A DNA stretch of 64,000 bases. Origin: Cornus controversa. Lineage: Eukaryota; Streptophyta; Magnoliopsida; Cornales; Cornaceae. Position 1 is the stretch's first letter. The number at the start of each line of letters is the position of its first letter. The position numbers and the translations under genes were made by a program. The notes under the pieces were generated by a model. It saw only the letters and a list, made by a program, of their open reading frames with translations. It had not been told where the DNA came from and made no database searches. The DNA is taken from contig CM048847.1 of assembly GCA_026545225.1 (NCBI GenBank), forward strand, positions 14,379,835 through 14,443,834. The letters run 5' to 3'. Shown here piece by piece: positions 1 through 11,800 of this stretch.

Positions 1-18
1 CAGAACAACTCAAACAAA
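1..18 (+). repeat. Partial unit at the left window edge
   Basis: These bases are the end of a 735-bp unit (CAGAACAACTCAAACAAA) just before the first CATGG anchor. The array clearly continues to the left of the window. Confidence 0.9.
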
Positions 19-2894
19 CATGGATGAAGATCGGATCGACATGCTCGTCGTTTCTTTGGGACGCTTTGATGGTTTCATTTAGAAAAAAGTAGCGTACGAT
101 TAGTATTATGGCACGACTTCTCTTGGAATGTGGTTTTCTAATCATAACAACTCAAATGAAACAAGTTTTAAATGGTTGGTAGCTTGCAAATTGTTTCCTT
201 TAGATGTCCAAACCGGTCGAATTTGGAACCAAGCACCATACGGTTGTGATGAAGATCGGATTGACATGTTCGTCACTTCTTTTGGATGCTTTGATGGTCT
301 AATTTGGAAAAAAGAAACTTACGATTCTGATTATGACACAACTTCTCAAGGAATGGGGTTTTTGAATCAGAACAACTGAAACTAAACTTGTTTAAAATCA
401 TCGATAGCTTGGGAATTGTTTCTTTTACTTGTCCAGATGGTTGAAGTTGGCATAGAGCACCATACGGTTGTGATCATTCATGAGTGCAGCAAGGAATTAC
501 TCTTTTCGATTCAGGACGTCCTCACGGTCGAATTAGGCATAAAGCAACGTATAATTCTATGTATGGCACGATTTCACGTTGATTGGACTTTTCGAATCCG
601 GACAGGTCGAACGAAACAAGTTCAAAACTGTTGTTGTCATTCTTTATTCTTCTAGACATCCAGATGGTCAATTCTAGCACAAAGCACCATACGGTTATGG
701 TCATGCCTGGTTATTGCAAGGAATTGTTCTTCTCGACTCAGAACAACTCAAAAAAACATGGATGAAGATCGGATCGACATGCTCGTCCTTTCTTTGGGAC
801 CCTTTGATGGTTTCATTTAGAAAAAAGTAGCGTACGATTAGTAGTATGGCACGACTTCTCTTGGAATGTGGTTTTTCAATCAAAACAACTCAAATGAAAC
901 AAGTTTAAAATGGTTGTGAGCTTGCAAATTATTTCCTTTAGATGTCCAAACGGTCGAAATTGGAACAAAGCACCATACGGTTGTGATGAAGGTCGGATTG
1001 ACATGTTCGTCACTTCTTTTGGATGCTTTGATGGTCTAATTTGGAAAAAAGAAACTTACGATTCTGATTACGACACGACTTCTCAAGGAATGGGGTTTTT
1101 GAATCTAAACAACTCAAACAAAACTTGTTTAAAATCATCGATAGCTTGGGAATTGTTTCTTTTACTTTTCCAGATGGTTGAAGTTGGCATAGAGCACCAT
1201 ACGGTTGTGATCATTCATGAGTGCAGCAAGGAATTACTATTTTTGATTCAGGACGTCCTGATGGTTGAATTTGGCATAAAGCAATGTATAATTCTAAGTA
1301 TGGCACGATTTCACGTGGATTGGGACTTTTCGAATCAGGACAAGTCAAACGAAACAAGTTCGAAACCATTGTTGTCATTCTCTATTCTTCTGGACATCCA
1401 GATGGTCAATTCTAGCATAAAGCGCCATACGGTTGTCGTCGTGCCTGATTATTGCAAGCAATTGTTCTTTACGACTCAGAACAACTCAAACAAACATGGA
1501 TGAAGATCGGATCGACATGCTCGTCGTTTCTTTGGGACGCTTTGATGGTTTCATTTAGAAAAAAGCAGCGTACGATTAGTATTATGGCACGACTTCTCTT
1601 GGAATGTGGTTTTCTAATCATAACAACTCAAATGAAACAAGTTTAAAATGGTTGTGAGCTTGCTAATTGTTTCCTTTAGATGTCCAAACGGTCGAATTTG
1701 GAACAAAGCACCATACGGTTGTGATGAAGATCGGATTGACATGTTCGTCACTTCTTTTGGATGCTTTGATGGTCTAATTTGGAAAAAAGAAACTTACGAT
1801 TCTGATTATGGCACGACTTCTCAAGGAATGGGTTTTTGAATCAGAACAACTCAAACTAAACTTGTTTGAAATCATCGATAGCTTGGGAATTGTTTCTTTT
1901 ACTTGTCCAGATGGTTGAAGTTGGCATAGAGCACCATACGGTTGTGATCATTCATGGGTGCAGTATGGAATTACTCTTTTTGATTCAGGAAGTCCTGACG
2001 GTTGAATTTGGCATAAAGCAACGTATAATTCTACGTATGGCACGATTTCACATGGATTGGAATTTTCGAATCAGGACAAGTCAAACGAAACAAGTTCGAA
2101 ACCGTTGTTGTCATTCTCTATTTTTCTGGACATCTAGATGGTCAATTCTAGCACAAAGCGCCATACGGTTGTCGTCATGCCTGATTATTGCAAGCAATAG
2201 TTCTTTCGACTCAGAACAACTCAAACAGACATGGATGAAGATCGGATCGACATGCTCGTCGTTTCTTTGGGACGCTTTGATGGTTTCATTTAGAAAAAAG
2301 CAGCGTACGATTACTATTATGGCACGACTTCTCTTGGAATGTGGTTTTCTAATCATAACAACTCAAATGAAACAAGTTTAAAATGGTTGGTAGCTTGCAA
2401 ATTGTTTCCTTTAGATGTCGAAACGGTCGAATTTGGAACAAAGCACCATACGGTTGTGATGAAGATCGGATTGACAGGTTCGTCACTTCTTTTGGATGCT
2501 TTGATGGTCTAATTTGGAAAAAAGAAACTTACGATTCTGATTATGACACAACTTCTCAAGCAATGGGGTTTTTGAATCAGAACAACTGAAACTAAACTTG
2601 TTTAAAATCATCGATAGCTTGGGAATTGTTTCTTTTACTTGTCCAGATGGTTGAAGTTGGCATAGAGCACCATACGGTTGTGATCATTCATGAGTGCAGC
2701 AAGGAATTACTCTTTTCGATTCAGGACGTCCTCACGGTCGAATTAGGCATAAAGCAACGTATAATTCTATGTATGGCATGATTTCACGTGGATTGGACTT
2801 TTCGAATCAGGACAGGTCAAACGAAACAAGTTCAAAACCGTTGTTGTCATTCTCTATTCTTCTGGACATCCAGATGGTCAATTCTAGCACAAAG

Positions 2895-2913
2895 CGCGAT
2901 AAGGTCATGCCTG
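2895..2913 (+). other. U4-type 6-bp deletion marker
   Basis: Around 2895-2913 the B3 head reads GCGCGATAAGGTCATG where other units read GCACCATACGGTTATGGTCATG or similar, about 6 bp longer. This accounts for most of the short 731-bp length of U4. The marker recurs near 7308, 11721, 22025, 28647, 36742 and 40417 and is a reliable phase marker for true U4 units. It is absent from the U4/U1 hybrid units on the right side. Confidence 0.85.
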
Positions 2914-3736
2914 GTTATTGCAAGGAATTGTTCTTTTTGACTCAGAACAACTCAAACAAACATGGATGAAGATCGGATCGACATGCTCGTCGTTTCTTTG
3001 GGACCCTTTGATGGTTTCATTTAGAAAAAAGTAGCGTACGATTAATATTATGGCAAGACTTCGCTTGGAATGTGGTTTTCTAATCAAAACAACTCAAATG
3101 AAACAAGTTTAAAATGGTTGGTAGCTTACAAATTGTTTCCTTTAGATGTCCAAACGGTCGAATTTGGAACAAAGCACCATTCGATTGTGATGAAGATCGG
3201 ATTGACATGTTCGTCACTTCTTTTGGATGCTTTGATGGTCTAATTTGGAAAAAAGAAACTTACGATTCTGATTATGGCACGACTTCTCAAGGAATAGGTT
3301 TTTGAATCAGAACAACTCAAACAAAACTTGTTTAAAATCCTCGATAGCTTGGGAATTGTTTCTTTTACTTGTCCAGATGGTTGAAGTTGGCATAGAGCAC
3401 CATACGGTTGTGATCATTCATGGGTGCAGCATAGAATTACTCTTTTCGATTCAGGACGTCCTGACGGTTGAATTTGGCATAAAGCAACGTATAATTCTAG
3501 GTATGGCACGATTTCACGGGGATTGGACTTTTCGAATCAGGACAAGTCAAACGAAACAAGTTCCAAACCGTTGTTGTCATTCTCTATTCTTCTGGACATC
3601 CAGATGGTCAGTTCTAGCACAAAGCGCCATACGGTTGTCGTCATGCCTGATTATTACAAGCGATAGTTTTTTTGACTCAGAACAACTCAAACAAACATGG
3701 ATGAAGATCGGATCGACATGCTCGTCGTTTCTTTGG

Positions 3737-3879
3737 GACGCTTTGACGGTTTCATTTAGAAAAAAGTAGCGTACGATTAGTATTATGGCACGACTTCTCT
3801 TGGAATGTGGTTTTCTAATCATAACAACTCAAATGAAACAAGTTTAAAATGGTTGGTAGCTTACAAATTGTTTCCTTTA
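3737..3879 (+). repeat. Monomer A1 (143 bp, full length)
   Basis: Class A monomer. Head GACGCTTTGA, an A6 tract, TATGGCACGA at offset 47, AACAACTCAA at offset 86, and a tail containing GTAGCTT and AATTGTTTCC. Its head and tail are closest to A2, which has GATGCTTTGATGG and GATAGCTT with AATTGTTTC. Confidence 0.85.
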
Positions 3880-3960
3880 GATGTCCAAACGGTCGAATTT
3901 GGAACAAAGCACCATACGATTGTGATGAAAATCGGATTGACATGTTCGTCACTTCTTTTG
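3880..3960 (+). repeat. Monomer B1 (81 bp, middle deleted)
   Basis: Class B head (GATGTCCAAACGGTC, then CACCATACG) runs to about monomer position 46 and jumps straight to a tail that matches the last 36 bases of B3 (ATCGGATTGACATG against ATCGGATCGACATG). About 61 bp of the central part, including the AACAACTCAA motif, is missing. The same short form is present in every 735-bp unit I inspected, so the deletion predates amplification of the unit. Confidence 0.85.
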
Positions 3961-4102
3961 GATGCTTTGATGGTCTAATTTGGAAAAAAGAAACTTACGA
4001 TTCTGATTATGGCACGACTTCTCAAGGAATGGGTTTTTGAATCAGAACAACTCAAACTAAACTTGTTTAAAATCCTCGATAGCTTGGGAATTGTTTCTTT
4101 TG
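3961..4102 (+). repeat. Monomer A2 (142 bp, full length)
   Basis: Class A monomer with GATGCTTTGATGG head, A6 tract after ATTTGG, TATGGCACGA at offset 47 (TATGACACAA in U1 and U4 types), AACAACTCAA at offset 85 and a GATAGCTTGGGAATTG tail. It is the nearest relative of A1. Confidence 0.85.
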
Positions 4103-4189
4103 CTTGTCCAGATGGTTGAAGTTGGCATAGAGCACCATACGGTTGTGATCATTCATGGGTGCAGCATGGAATTACTCTTTTCGATTCAG
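4103..4189 (+). repeat. Monomer B2 (87 bp, tail deleted)
   Basis: Class B head (TCCAGATGGTTGAAG, CACCATACGGTTGTG) continues in register as far as ATTCAG at offset 81-86, matching ATCAGG in A3 at the same offset, and then stops. About 55 bp of the tail is absent and A3 follows directly. The deletion is different from that in B1, so the two class B monomers were shortened independently. Confidence 0.85.
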
Positions 4190-4199
4190 GACGTCCTGA
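4186..4199. other. 14-bp perfect palindrome at the B2/A3 junction
   Basis: TCAGGACGTCCTGA reads the same on both strands and straddles the boundary between the tail-deleted B2 monomer (ends 4189) and A3. The same 14 bases occur in U2, U5 and U6 type units. In U1 and U4 types CCTCACGG replaces CCTGACGG and shortens it to 10 bp, and in U3 types CAGGAAGTCC breaks the centre. A protein-binding role is possible but nothing in the sequence proves one. Confidence 0.75.
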
Positions 4200-4329
4200 C
4201 GGTTGAATTTGGCATAAAGCAACGTATAATTCTAGGTATGGCACGATTTCACGTGGATTGGACTTTTCGAATCAGGACAAGTCAAACGAAACAAGTTCGA
4301 AACCGTTGTTGTCATTCTCTATTTTTCTG
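4190..4329 (+). repeat. Monomer A3 (140 bp, full length)
   Basis: Class A by its TATGGCACGA at offset 47, but its head (GACGTCCTGACGGTTG) resembles class B heads, and its centre reads GACAAGTCAAACG. Its tail (TTGTTGTCATTC) is unlike A1 or A2. It is the most diverged of the three class A monomers. Confidence 0.8.
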
Positions 4330-4471
4330 GACATCCAGATGGTCAGTTCTAGCACAAAGCGCCATACGGTTGTCGTCATGCCTGATTATTACAAGCGATA
4401 GTTTTTTTGACTCAGAACAACTCAAACAAACATGGATGAAGATCGGATCGACATGCTCGTCGTTTCTTTGG
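4330..4471 (+). repeat. Monomer B3 (142 bp, the only full-length B)
   Basis: Head ATCCAGATGGTC and GCCATACGGTTGTC; CATGCCTGAT occupies the position where class A has TATGGCACGA; AACAACTCAA at offset 86; tail ATGAAGATCGGATCGACATG. It shows what B1 and B2 looked like before their deletions. The CATGG anchor used for unit counting lies inside this monomer. Confidence 0.85.
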
Positions 4472-7400
4472 GACGCTTTGATGGTTTCATTTAGAAAAAA
4501 GTAGCGTACGATTAGTATTATGGCACGACTTCTCTTGGAATGTGGTTTTCTAATCATAACAACTCAAATGAAACAAGTTTTAAATGGTTGGTAGCTTGCA
4601 AATTGTTTCCTTTAGATGTCCAAACCGGTCGAATTTGGAACCAAGCACCATACGGTTGTGATGAAGATCGGATTGACATGTTCGTCACTTCTTTTGGATG
4701 CTTTGATGGTCTAATTTGGAAAAAAGAAACTTACGATTCTGATTATGACACAACTTCTCAAGGAATGGGGTTTTTGAATCAGAACAACTGAAACTAAACT
4801 TGTTTAAAATCATCGATAGCTTGGGAATTGTTTCTTTTACTTGTCCAGATGGTTGAAGTTGGCATAGAGCACCATACGGTTGTGATCATTCATGAGTGCA
4901 GCAAGGAATTACTCTTTTCGATTCAGGACGTCCTCACGGTCGAATTAGGCATAAAGCAACGTATAATTCTATGTATGGCACGATTTCACGTTGATTGGAC
5001 TTTTCGAATCCGGACAGGTCGAACGAAACAAGTTCAAAACGGTTGTTGTCATTCTTTATTCTTCTAGACATCCAGATGGTCAATTCTAGCACAAAGCACC
5101 ATACGGTTATGGTCATGCCTGGTTATTGCAAGGAATTGTTCTTCTCGACTCAGAACAACTCAAAAAAACATGGATGAAGATCGGATCGACATGCTCGTCC
5201 TTTCTTTGGGACCCTTTGATGGTTTCATTTAGAAAAAAGTAGCGTACGATTAGTAGTATGGCACGACTTCTCTTGGAATGTGGTTTTTCAATCAAAACAA
5301 CTCAAATGAAACAAGTTTAAAATGGTTGTGAGCTTGCAAATTATTTCCTTTAGATGTCCAAACGGTCGAAATTGGAACAAAGCACCATACGGTTGTGATG
5401 AAGGTCGGATTGACATGTTCGTCACTTCTTTTGGATGCTTTGATGGTCTAATTTGGAAAAAAGAAACTTACGATTCTGATTACGACACGACTTCTCAAGG
5501 AATGGGGTTTTTGAATCTAAACAACTCAAACAAAACTTGTTTAAAATCATCGATAGCTTGGGAATTGTTTCTTTTACTTTTCCAGATGGTTGAAGTTGGC
5601 ATAGAGCACCATACGGTTGTGATCATTCATGAGTGCAGCAAGGAATTACTATTTTTGATTCAGGACGTCCTGATGGTTGAATTTGGCATAAAGCAATGTA
5701 TAATTCTAAGTATGGCACGATTTCACGTGGATTGGGACTTTTCGAATCAGGACAAGTCAAACGAAACAAGTTCGAAACCATTGTTGTCATTCTCTATTCT
5801 TCTGGACATCCAGATGGTCAATTCTAGCATAAAGCGCCATACGGTTGTCGTCGTGCCTGATTATTGCAAGCAATTGTTCTTTACGACTCAGAACAACTCA
5901 AACAAACATGGATGAAGATCGGATCGACATGCTCGTCGTTTCTTTGGGACGCTTTGATGGTTTCATTTAGAAAAAAGCAGCGTACGATTAGTATTATGGC
6001 ACGACTTCTCTTGGAATGTGGTTTTCTAATCATAACAACTCAAATGAAACAAGTTTAAAATGGTTGTGAGCTTGCTAATTGTTTCCTTTAGATGTCCAAA
6101 CGGTCGAATTTGGAACAAAGCACCATACGGTTGTGATGAAGATCGGATTGACATGTTCGTCACTTCTTTTGGATGCTTTGATGGTCTAATTTGGAAAAAA
6201 GAAACTTACGATTCTGATTATGGCACGACTTCTCAAGGAATGGGTTTTTGAATCAGAACAACTCAAACTAAACTTGTTTGAAATCATCGATAGCTTGGGA
6301 ATTGTTTCTTTTACTTGTCCAGATGGTTGAAGTTGGCATAGAGCACCATACGGTTGTGATCATTCATGGGTGCAGTATGGAATTACTCTTTTTGATTCAG
6401 GAAGTCCTGACGGTTGAATTTGGCATAAAGCAACGTATAATTCTACGTATGGCACGATTTCACATGGATTGGAATTTTCGAATCAGGACAAGTCAAACGA
6501 AACAAGTTCGAAACCGTTGTTGTCATTCTCTATTTTTCTGGACATCTAGATGGTCAATTCTAGCACAAAGCGCCATACGGTTGTCGTCATGCCTGATTAT
6601 TGCAAGCAATAGTTCTTTCGACTCAGAACAACTCAAACAGACATGGATGAAGATCGGATCGACATGCTCGTCGTTTCTTTGGGACGCTTTGATGGTTTCA
6701 TTTAGAAAAAAGCAGCGTACGATTACTATTATGGCACGACTGCTCTTGGAATGTGGTTTTCTAATCATAACAACTCAAATGAAACAAGTTTAAAATGGTT
6801 GGTAGCTTGCAAATTGTTTCCTTTAGATGTCGAAACGGTCGAATTTGGAACAAAGCACCATACGGTTGTGATGAAGATCGGATTGACAGGTTCGTCACTT
6901 CTTTTGGATGCTTTGATGGTCTAATTTGGAAAAAAGAAACTTACGATTCTGATTATGACACAACTTCTCAAGCAATGGGGTTTTTGAATCAGAACAACTG
7001 AAACTAAACTTGTTTAAAATCATCGATAGCTTGGGAATTGTTTCTTTTACTTGTCCAGATGGTTGAAGTTGGCATAGAGCACCATACGGTTGTGATCATT
7101 CATGAGTGCAGCAAGGAATTACTCTTTTCGATTCAGGACGTCCTCACGGTCGAATTAGGCATAAAGCAACGTATAATTCTATGTATGGCATGATTTCACG
7201 TGGATTGGACTTTTCGAATCAGGACAGGTCAAACGAAACAAGTTCAAAACCGTTGTTGTCATTCTCTATTCTTCTGGACATCCAGATGGTCAATTCTAGC
7301 ACAAAGCGCGATAAGGTCATGCCTGGTTATTGCAAGGAATTGTTCTTTTTGACTCAGAACAACTCAAACAAACATGGATGAAGATCGGATCGACATGCTC

Positions 7401-8843
7401 GTCGTTTCTTTGGGACCCTTTGATGGTTTCATTTAGAAAAAAGTAGCGTACGATTAATATTATGGCAAGACTTCTCTTGGAATGTGGTTTTCTAATCAAA
7501 ACAACTCAAATGAAACAAGTTTAAAATGGTTGGTAGCTTACAAATTGTTTCCTTTAGATGTCCAAACGGTCGAATTTGGAACAAAGCACCATTCGATTGT
7601 GATGAAGATCGGATTGACATGTTCGTCACTTCTTTTGGATGCTTTGATGGTCTAATTTGGAAAAAAGAAACTTACGATTCTGATTATGGCACGACTTCTC
7701 AAGGAATAGGTTTTTGAATCAGAACAACTCAAACAAAACTTGTTTAAAATCCTCGATAGCTTGGGAATTGTTTCTTTTACTTGTCCAGATGGTTGAAGTT
7801 GGCATAGAGCACCATACGGTTGTGATCATTCATGGGTGCAGCATAGAATTACTCTTTTCGATTCAGGACGTCCTGACGGTTGAATTTGGCATAAAGCAAC
7901 GTATAATTCTAGGTATGGCACGATTTCACGTGGATTGGACTTTTCGAATCAGGACAAGTCAAACGAAACAAGTTCCAAACCGTTGTTGTCATTCTCTATT
8001 CTTCTGGACATCCAGATGGTCAGTTCTAGCACAAAGCGCCATACGGTTGTCGTCATGCCTGATTATTACAAGCGATAGTTTTTTTGACTCAGAACAACTC
8101 AAACAAACATGGATGAAGATCGGATCGACATGCTCGTCGTTTCTTTGGGACGCTTTGACGGTTTCATTTAGAAAAAAGTAGCGTACGATTAGTATTATGG
8201 CACGACTTCTCTTGGAATGTGGTTTTCTAATCATAACAACTCAAATGAAACAAGTTTAAAATGGTTGGTAGCTTACAAATTGTTTCCTTTAGATGTCCAA
8301 ACGGTCGAATTTGGAACAAAGCACCATACGATTGTGATGAAAATCGGATTGACATGTTCGTCACTTCTTTTGGATGCTTTGATGGTCTAATTTGGAAAAA
8401 AGAAACTTACGATTCTGATTACGACCCGACTTCTCAAGGAATGGGGTTTTTGAATCTAAACAACTCAAACAAAACTTGTTTAAAATCATCGATAGCTTGG
8501 GAATTGTTTCTTTTACTTTTCCAGATGGTTGAAGTTGGCATAGAGCACCATACGGTTGTGATCATTCATGGGTGCAGCATGGAATTACTCTTTTCGATTC
8601 AGGACGTCCTGACGATTGAATTTGGCATAAAGCAACGTATAATTCTAGGTATGGCACGATTTCACGTGGATTGGACTTTTCGAATCAGGACAAGTCAAAC
8701 GAAACAAGTTCGAAACCGTTGTTGTCATTCTCTATTTTTCTGGACATCCAGATGGTCAGTTCTAGCACAAAGCGCCATACGGTTGTCGTCATGCCTGATT
8801 ATTACAAGCGATAGTTTTTTTGACTCAGAACAACTCAAACAAA
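4431..8843 (+). repeat. Six-unit HOR, copy 2 (4413 bp)
   Basis: Units start at 4431, 5169, 5907, 6642, 7373 and 8108, in order U1-U6. Its U6 differs from copy 1: TACGACCCGAC followed by a GAATCTAAACAACTCAAAC stretch replaces the TATGGCACGAC form, a patch resembling U2. Most of this copy recurs at an offset of 14717 bp in the copy at 19148. Confidence 0.92.
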
Positions 8844-11800
8844 CATGGATGAAGATCGGATCGACATGCTCGTCGTTTCTTTGGGACGCTTTGATGGTTT
8901 CATTTAGAAAAAAGTAGCGTACGATTAGTATTATGGCACGACTTCTCTTGGAATGTGGTTTTCTAATCATAACAACTCAAATGAAACAAGTTTTAAATGG
9001 TTGGTAGCTTGCAAATTGTTTCCTTTAGATGTCCAAACCGGTCGAATTTGGAACCAAGCACCATACGGTTGTGATGAAGATCGGATTGACATGTTCGTCA
9101 CTTCTTTTGGATGCTTTGATGGTCTAATTTGGAAAAAAGAAACTTACGATTCTGATTATGACACAACTTCTCAAGGAATGGGGTTTTTGAATCAGAACAA
9201 CTGAAACTAAACTTGTTTAAAATCATCGATAGCTTGGGAATTGTTTCTTTTACTTGTCCAGATGGTTGAAGTTGGCATAGAGCACCATACGGTTGTGATC
9301 ATTCATGAGTGCAGCAAGGAATTACTCTTTTCGATTCAGGACGTCCTCACGGTCGAATTAGGCATAAAGCAACGTATAATTCTATGTATGGCACGATTTC
9401 ACGTTGATTGGACTTTTCGAATCCGGACAGGTCGAACGAAACAAGTTCAAAACTGTTGTTGTCATTCTTTATTCTTCTAGACATCCAGATGGTCAATTCT
9501 AGCACAAAGCACCATACGGTTATGGTCATGCCTGGTTATTGCAAGGAATTGTTCTTCTCGACTCAGAACAACTCAAAAAAACATGGATGAAGATCGGATC
9601 GACATGCTCGTCCTTTCTTTGGGACCCTTTGATGGTTTCATTTAGAAAAAAGTAGCGTACGATTAGTAGTATGGCACGACTTCTCTTGGAATGTGGTTTT
9701 TCAATCAAAACAACTCAAATGAAACAAGTTTAAAATGGTTGTGAGCTTGCAAATTATTTCCTTTAGATGTCCAAACGGTCGAAATTGGAACAAAGCACCA
9801 TACGGTTGTGATGAAGGTCGGATTGACATGTTCGTCACTTCTTTTGGATGCTTTGATGGTCTAATTTGGAAAAAAGAAACTTACGATTCTGATTACGACA
9901 CGACTTCTCAAGGAATGGGGTTTTTGAATCTAAACAACTCAAACAAAACTTGTTTAAAATCATCGATAGCTTGGGAATTGTTTCTTTTACTTTTCCAGAT
10001 GGTTGAAGTTGGCATAGAGCACCATACGGTTGTGATCATTCATGAGTGCAGCAAGGAATTACTATTTTTGATTCAGGACGTCCTGATGGTTGAATTTGGC
10101 ATAAAGCAATGTATAATTCTAAGTATGGCACGATTTCACGTGGATTGGGACTTTTCGAATCAGGACAAGTCAAACGAAACAAGTTCGAAACCATTGTTGT
10201 CATTCTCTATTCTTCTGGACATCCAGATGGTCAATTCTAGCATAAAGCGCCATACGGTTGTCGTCGTGCCTGATTATTGCAAGCAATTGTTCTTTACGAC
10301 TCAGAACAACTCAAACAAACATGGATGAAGATCGGATCGACATGCTCGTCGTTTCTTTGGGACGCTTTGATGGTTTCATTTAGAAAAAAGCAGCGTACGA
10401 TTAGTATTATGGCACGACTTCTCTTGGAATGTGGTTTTCTAATCATAACAACTCAAATGAAACAAGTTTAAAATGGTTGTGAGCTTGCTAATTGTTTCCT
10501 TTAGATGTCCAAACGGTCGAATTTGGAACAAAGCACCATACGGTTGTGATGAAGATCGGATTGACATGTTCGTCACTTCTTTTGGATGCTTTGATGGTCT
10601 AATTTGGAAAAAAGAAACTTACGATTCTGATTATGGCACGACTTCTCAAGGAATGGGTTTTTGAATCAGAACAACTCAAACTAAACTTGTTTGAAATCAT
10701 CGATAGCTTGGGAATTGTTTCTTTTACTTGTCCAGATGGTTGAAGTTGGCATAGAGCACCATACGGTTGTGATCATTCATGGGTGCAGTATGGAATTACT
10801 CTTTTTGATTCAGGAAGTCCTGACGGTTGAATTTGGCATAAAGCAACGTATAATTCTACGTATGGCACGATTTCACATGGATTGGAATTTTCGAATCAGG
10901 ACAAGTCAAACGAAACAAGTTCGAAACCGTTGTTGTCATTCTCTATTTTTCTGGACATCTAGATGGTCAATTCTAGCACAAAGCGCCATACGGTTGTCGT
11001 CATGCCTGATTATTGCAAGCAATAGTTCTTTCGACTCAGAACAACTCAAACAGACATGGATGAAGATCGGATCGACATGCTCGTCGTTTCTTTGGGACGC
11101 TTTGATGGTTTCATTTAGAAAAAAGCAGCGTACGATTACTATTATGGCACGACTGCTCTTGGAATGTGGTTTTCTAATCATAACAACTCAAATGAAACAA
11201 GTTTAAAATGGTTGGTAGCTTGCAAATTGTTTCCTTTAGATGTCGAAACGGTCGAATTTGGAACAAAGCACCATACGGTTGTGATGAAGATCGGATTGAC
11301 AGGTTCGTCACTTCTTTTGGATGCTTTGATGGTCTAATTTGGAAAAAAGAAACTTACGATTCTGATTATGACACAACTTCTCAAGCAATGGGGTTTTTGA
11401 ATCAGAACAACTGAAACTAAACTTGTTTAAAATCATCGATAGCTTGGGAATTGTTTCTTTTACTTGTCCAGATGGTTGAAGTTGGCATAGAGCACCATAC
11501 GGTTGTGATCATTCATGAGTGCAGCAAGGAATTACTCTTTTCGATTCAGGACGTCCTCACGGTCGAATTAGGCATAAAGCAACGTATAATTCTATGTATG
11601 GCATGATTTCACGTGGATTGGACTTTTCGAATCAGGACAGGTCAAACGAAACAAGTTCAAAACCGTTGTTGTCATTCTCTATTCTTCTGGACATCCAGAT
11701 GGTCAATTCTAGCACAAAGCGCGATAAGGTCATGCCTGGTTATTGCAAGGAATTGTTCTTTTTGACTCAGAACAACTCAAACAAACATGGATGAAGATCG

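Larger units (their letters stand above)
19..4430 (+). repeat. Six-unit HOR, copy 1 (4412 bp)
   Basis: Units start at 19 (U1, 738 bp), 757 (U2, 738), 1495 (U3, 735), 2230 (U4, 731), 2961 (U5, 735) and 3696 (U6, 735). Diagnostic bases: U1 has AACCGGTC and GAACCAAGC; U2 has GATGAAGGTCGG and CAATGTATAA; U3 has GTGAGCTTGCTAA and CAGGAAGTCC; U4 has GATGTCGAAAC, GACAGGTTCG and the shortened GCGCGATAAGG; U5 has ACCATTCGATTG and GCATAGAATT; U6 has GATGAAAATCGG and GCATGGAATT. This copy defines the unit names used elsewhere. Confidence 0.92.
3737..4471 (+). repeat. Reference 735-bp basic unit, three A-B dimers
   Basis: This copy is used to define the internal structure. It splits into six related monomers A1-B1-A2-B2-A3-B3 of 143, 81, 142, 87, 140 and 142 bp. 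Each opens with a related head: a G-A-Y start, then TCC or CTT, then a GGT-TTTGG-AAAG-like stretch. The register is tight: TATGGCACGA lies exactly 47 bases after the start of A1, A2 and A3 (3784, 4008, 4237), and the motif AACAACTCAA or a one- or two-base variant lies 85-86 bases after the start of A1, A2, A3 and B3. Dimer lengths are therefore 224, 229 and 282 bp. All other units in the window follow this plan with substitutions and small indels. Confidence 0.9.
3565..7975 (+). repeat. Block duplicated at 18282-22692 (offset 14717)
   Basis: All translated frames in this 4.4-kb stretch, both strands, equal those 14717 bp further on. The match is bounded by base differences at 3564 (C against A at 18281) and 7976 (C against G at 22693). 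It spans the end of HOR copy 1 and most of copy 2. Confidence 0.78.

Noticed and set aside
15..125. rRNA, tRNA or snRNA gene clusters as the source of the tandem repeat
   Set aside because: No tRNA B-box/cloverleaf, no recognisable rRNA core motifs and no Sm site with stems were seen in the unit.
2111..2356. Recurrent 81-codon open frame on the minus strand
   Set aside because: It is the complement of monomers B3 and A1 and overlaps plus-strand open frames. Its changes follow unit type and include nonsynonymous ones freely.
4190..4329. Bacterial-type promoter hints (TTGACA in B1, TATAAT in A3)
   Set aside because: The two hexamers lie in different monomers, far outside 16-18 bp spacing, and the array is eukaryotic satellite.
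8261..8917. 218-codon open frame on the + strand, repeated at 12674, 16356, 22978, 29600 and 33282
   Set aside because: It spans 735-bp satellite units, overlaps other open frames on both strands, and is broken by stops in sister U6 units (3849, 18566, 25188). It shows no recognisable domain. It stays open because one substitution patch removes a stop.
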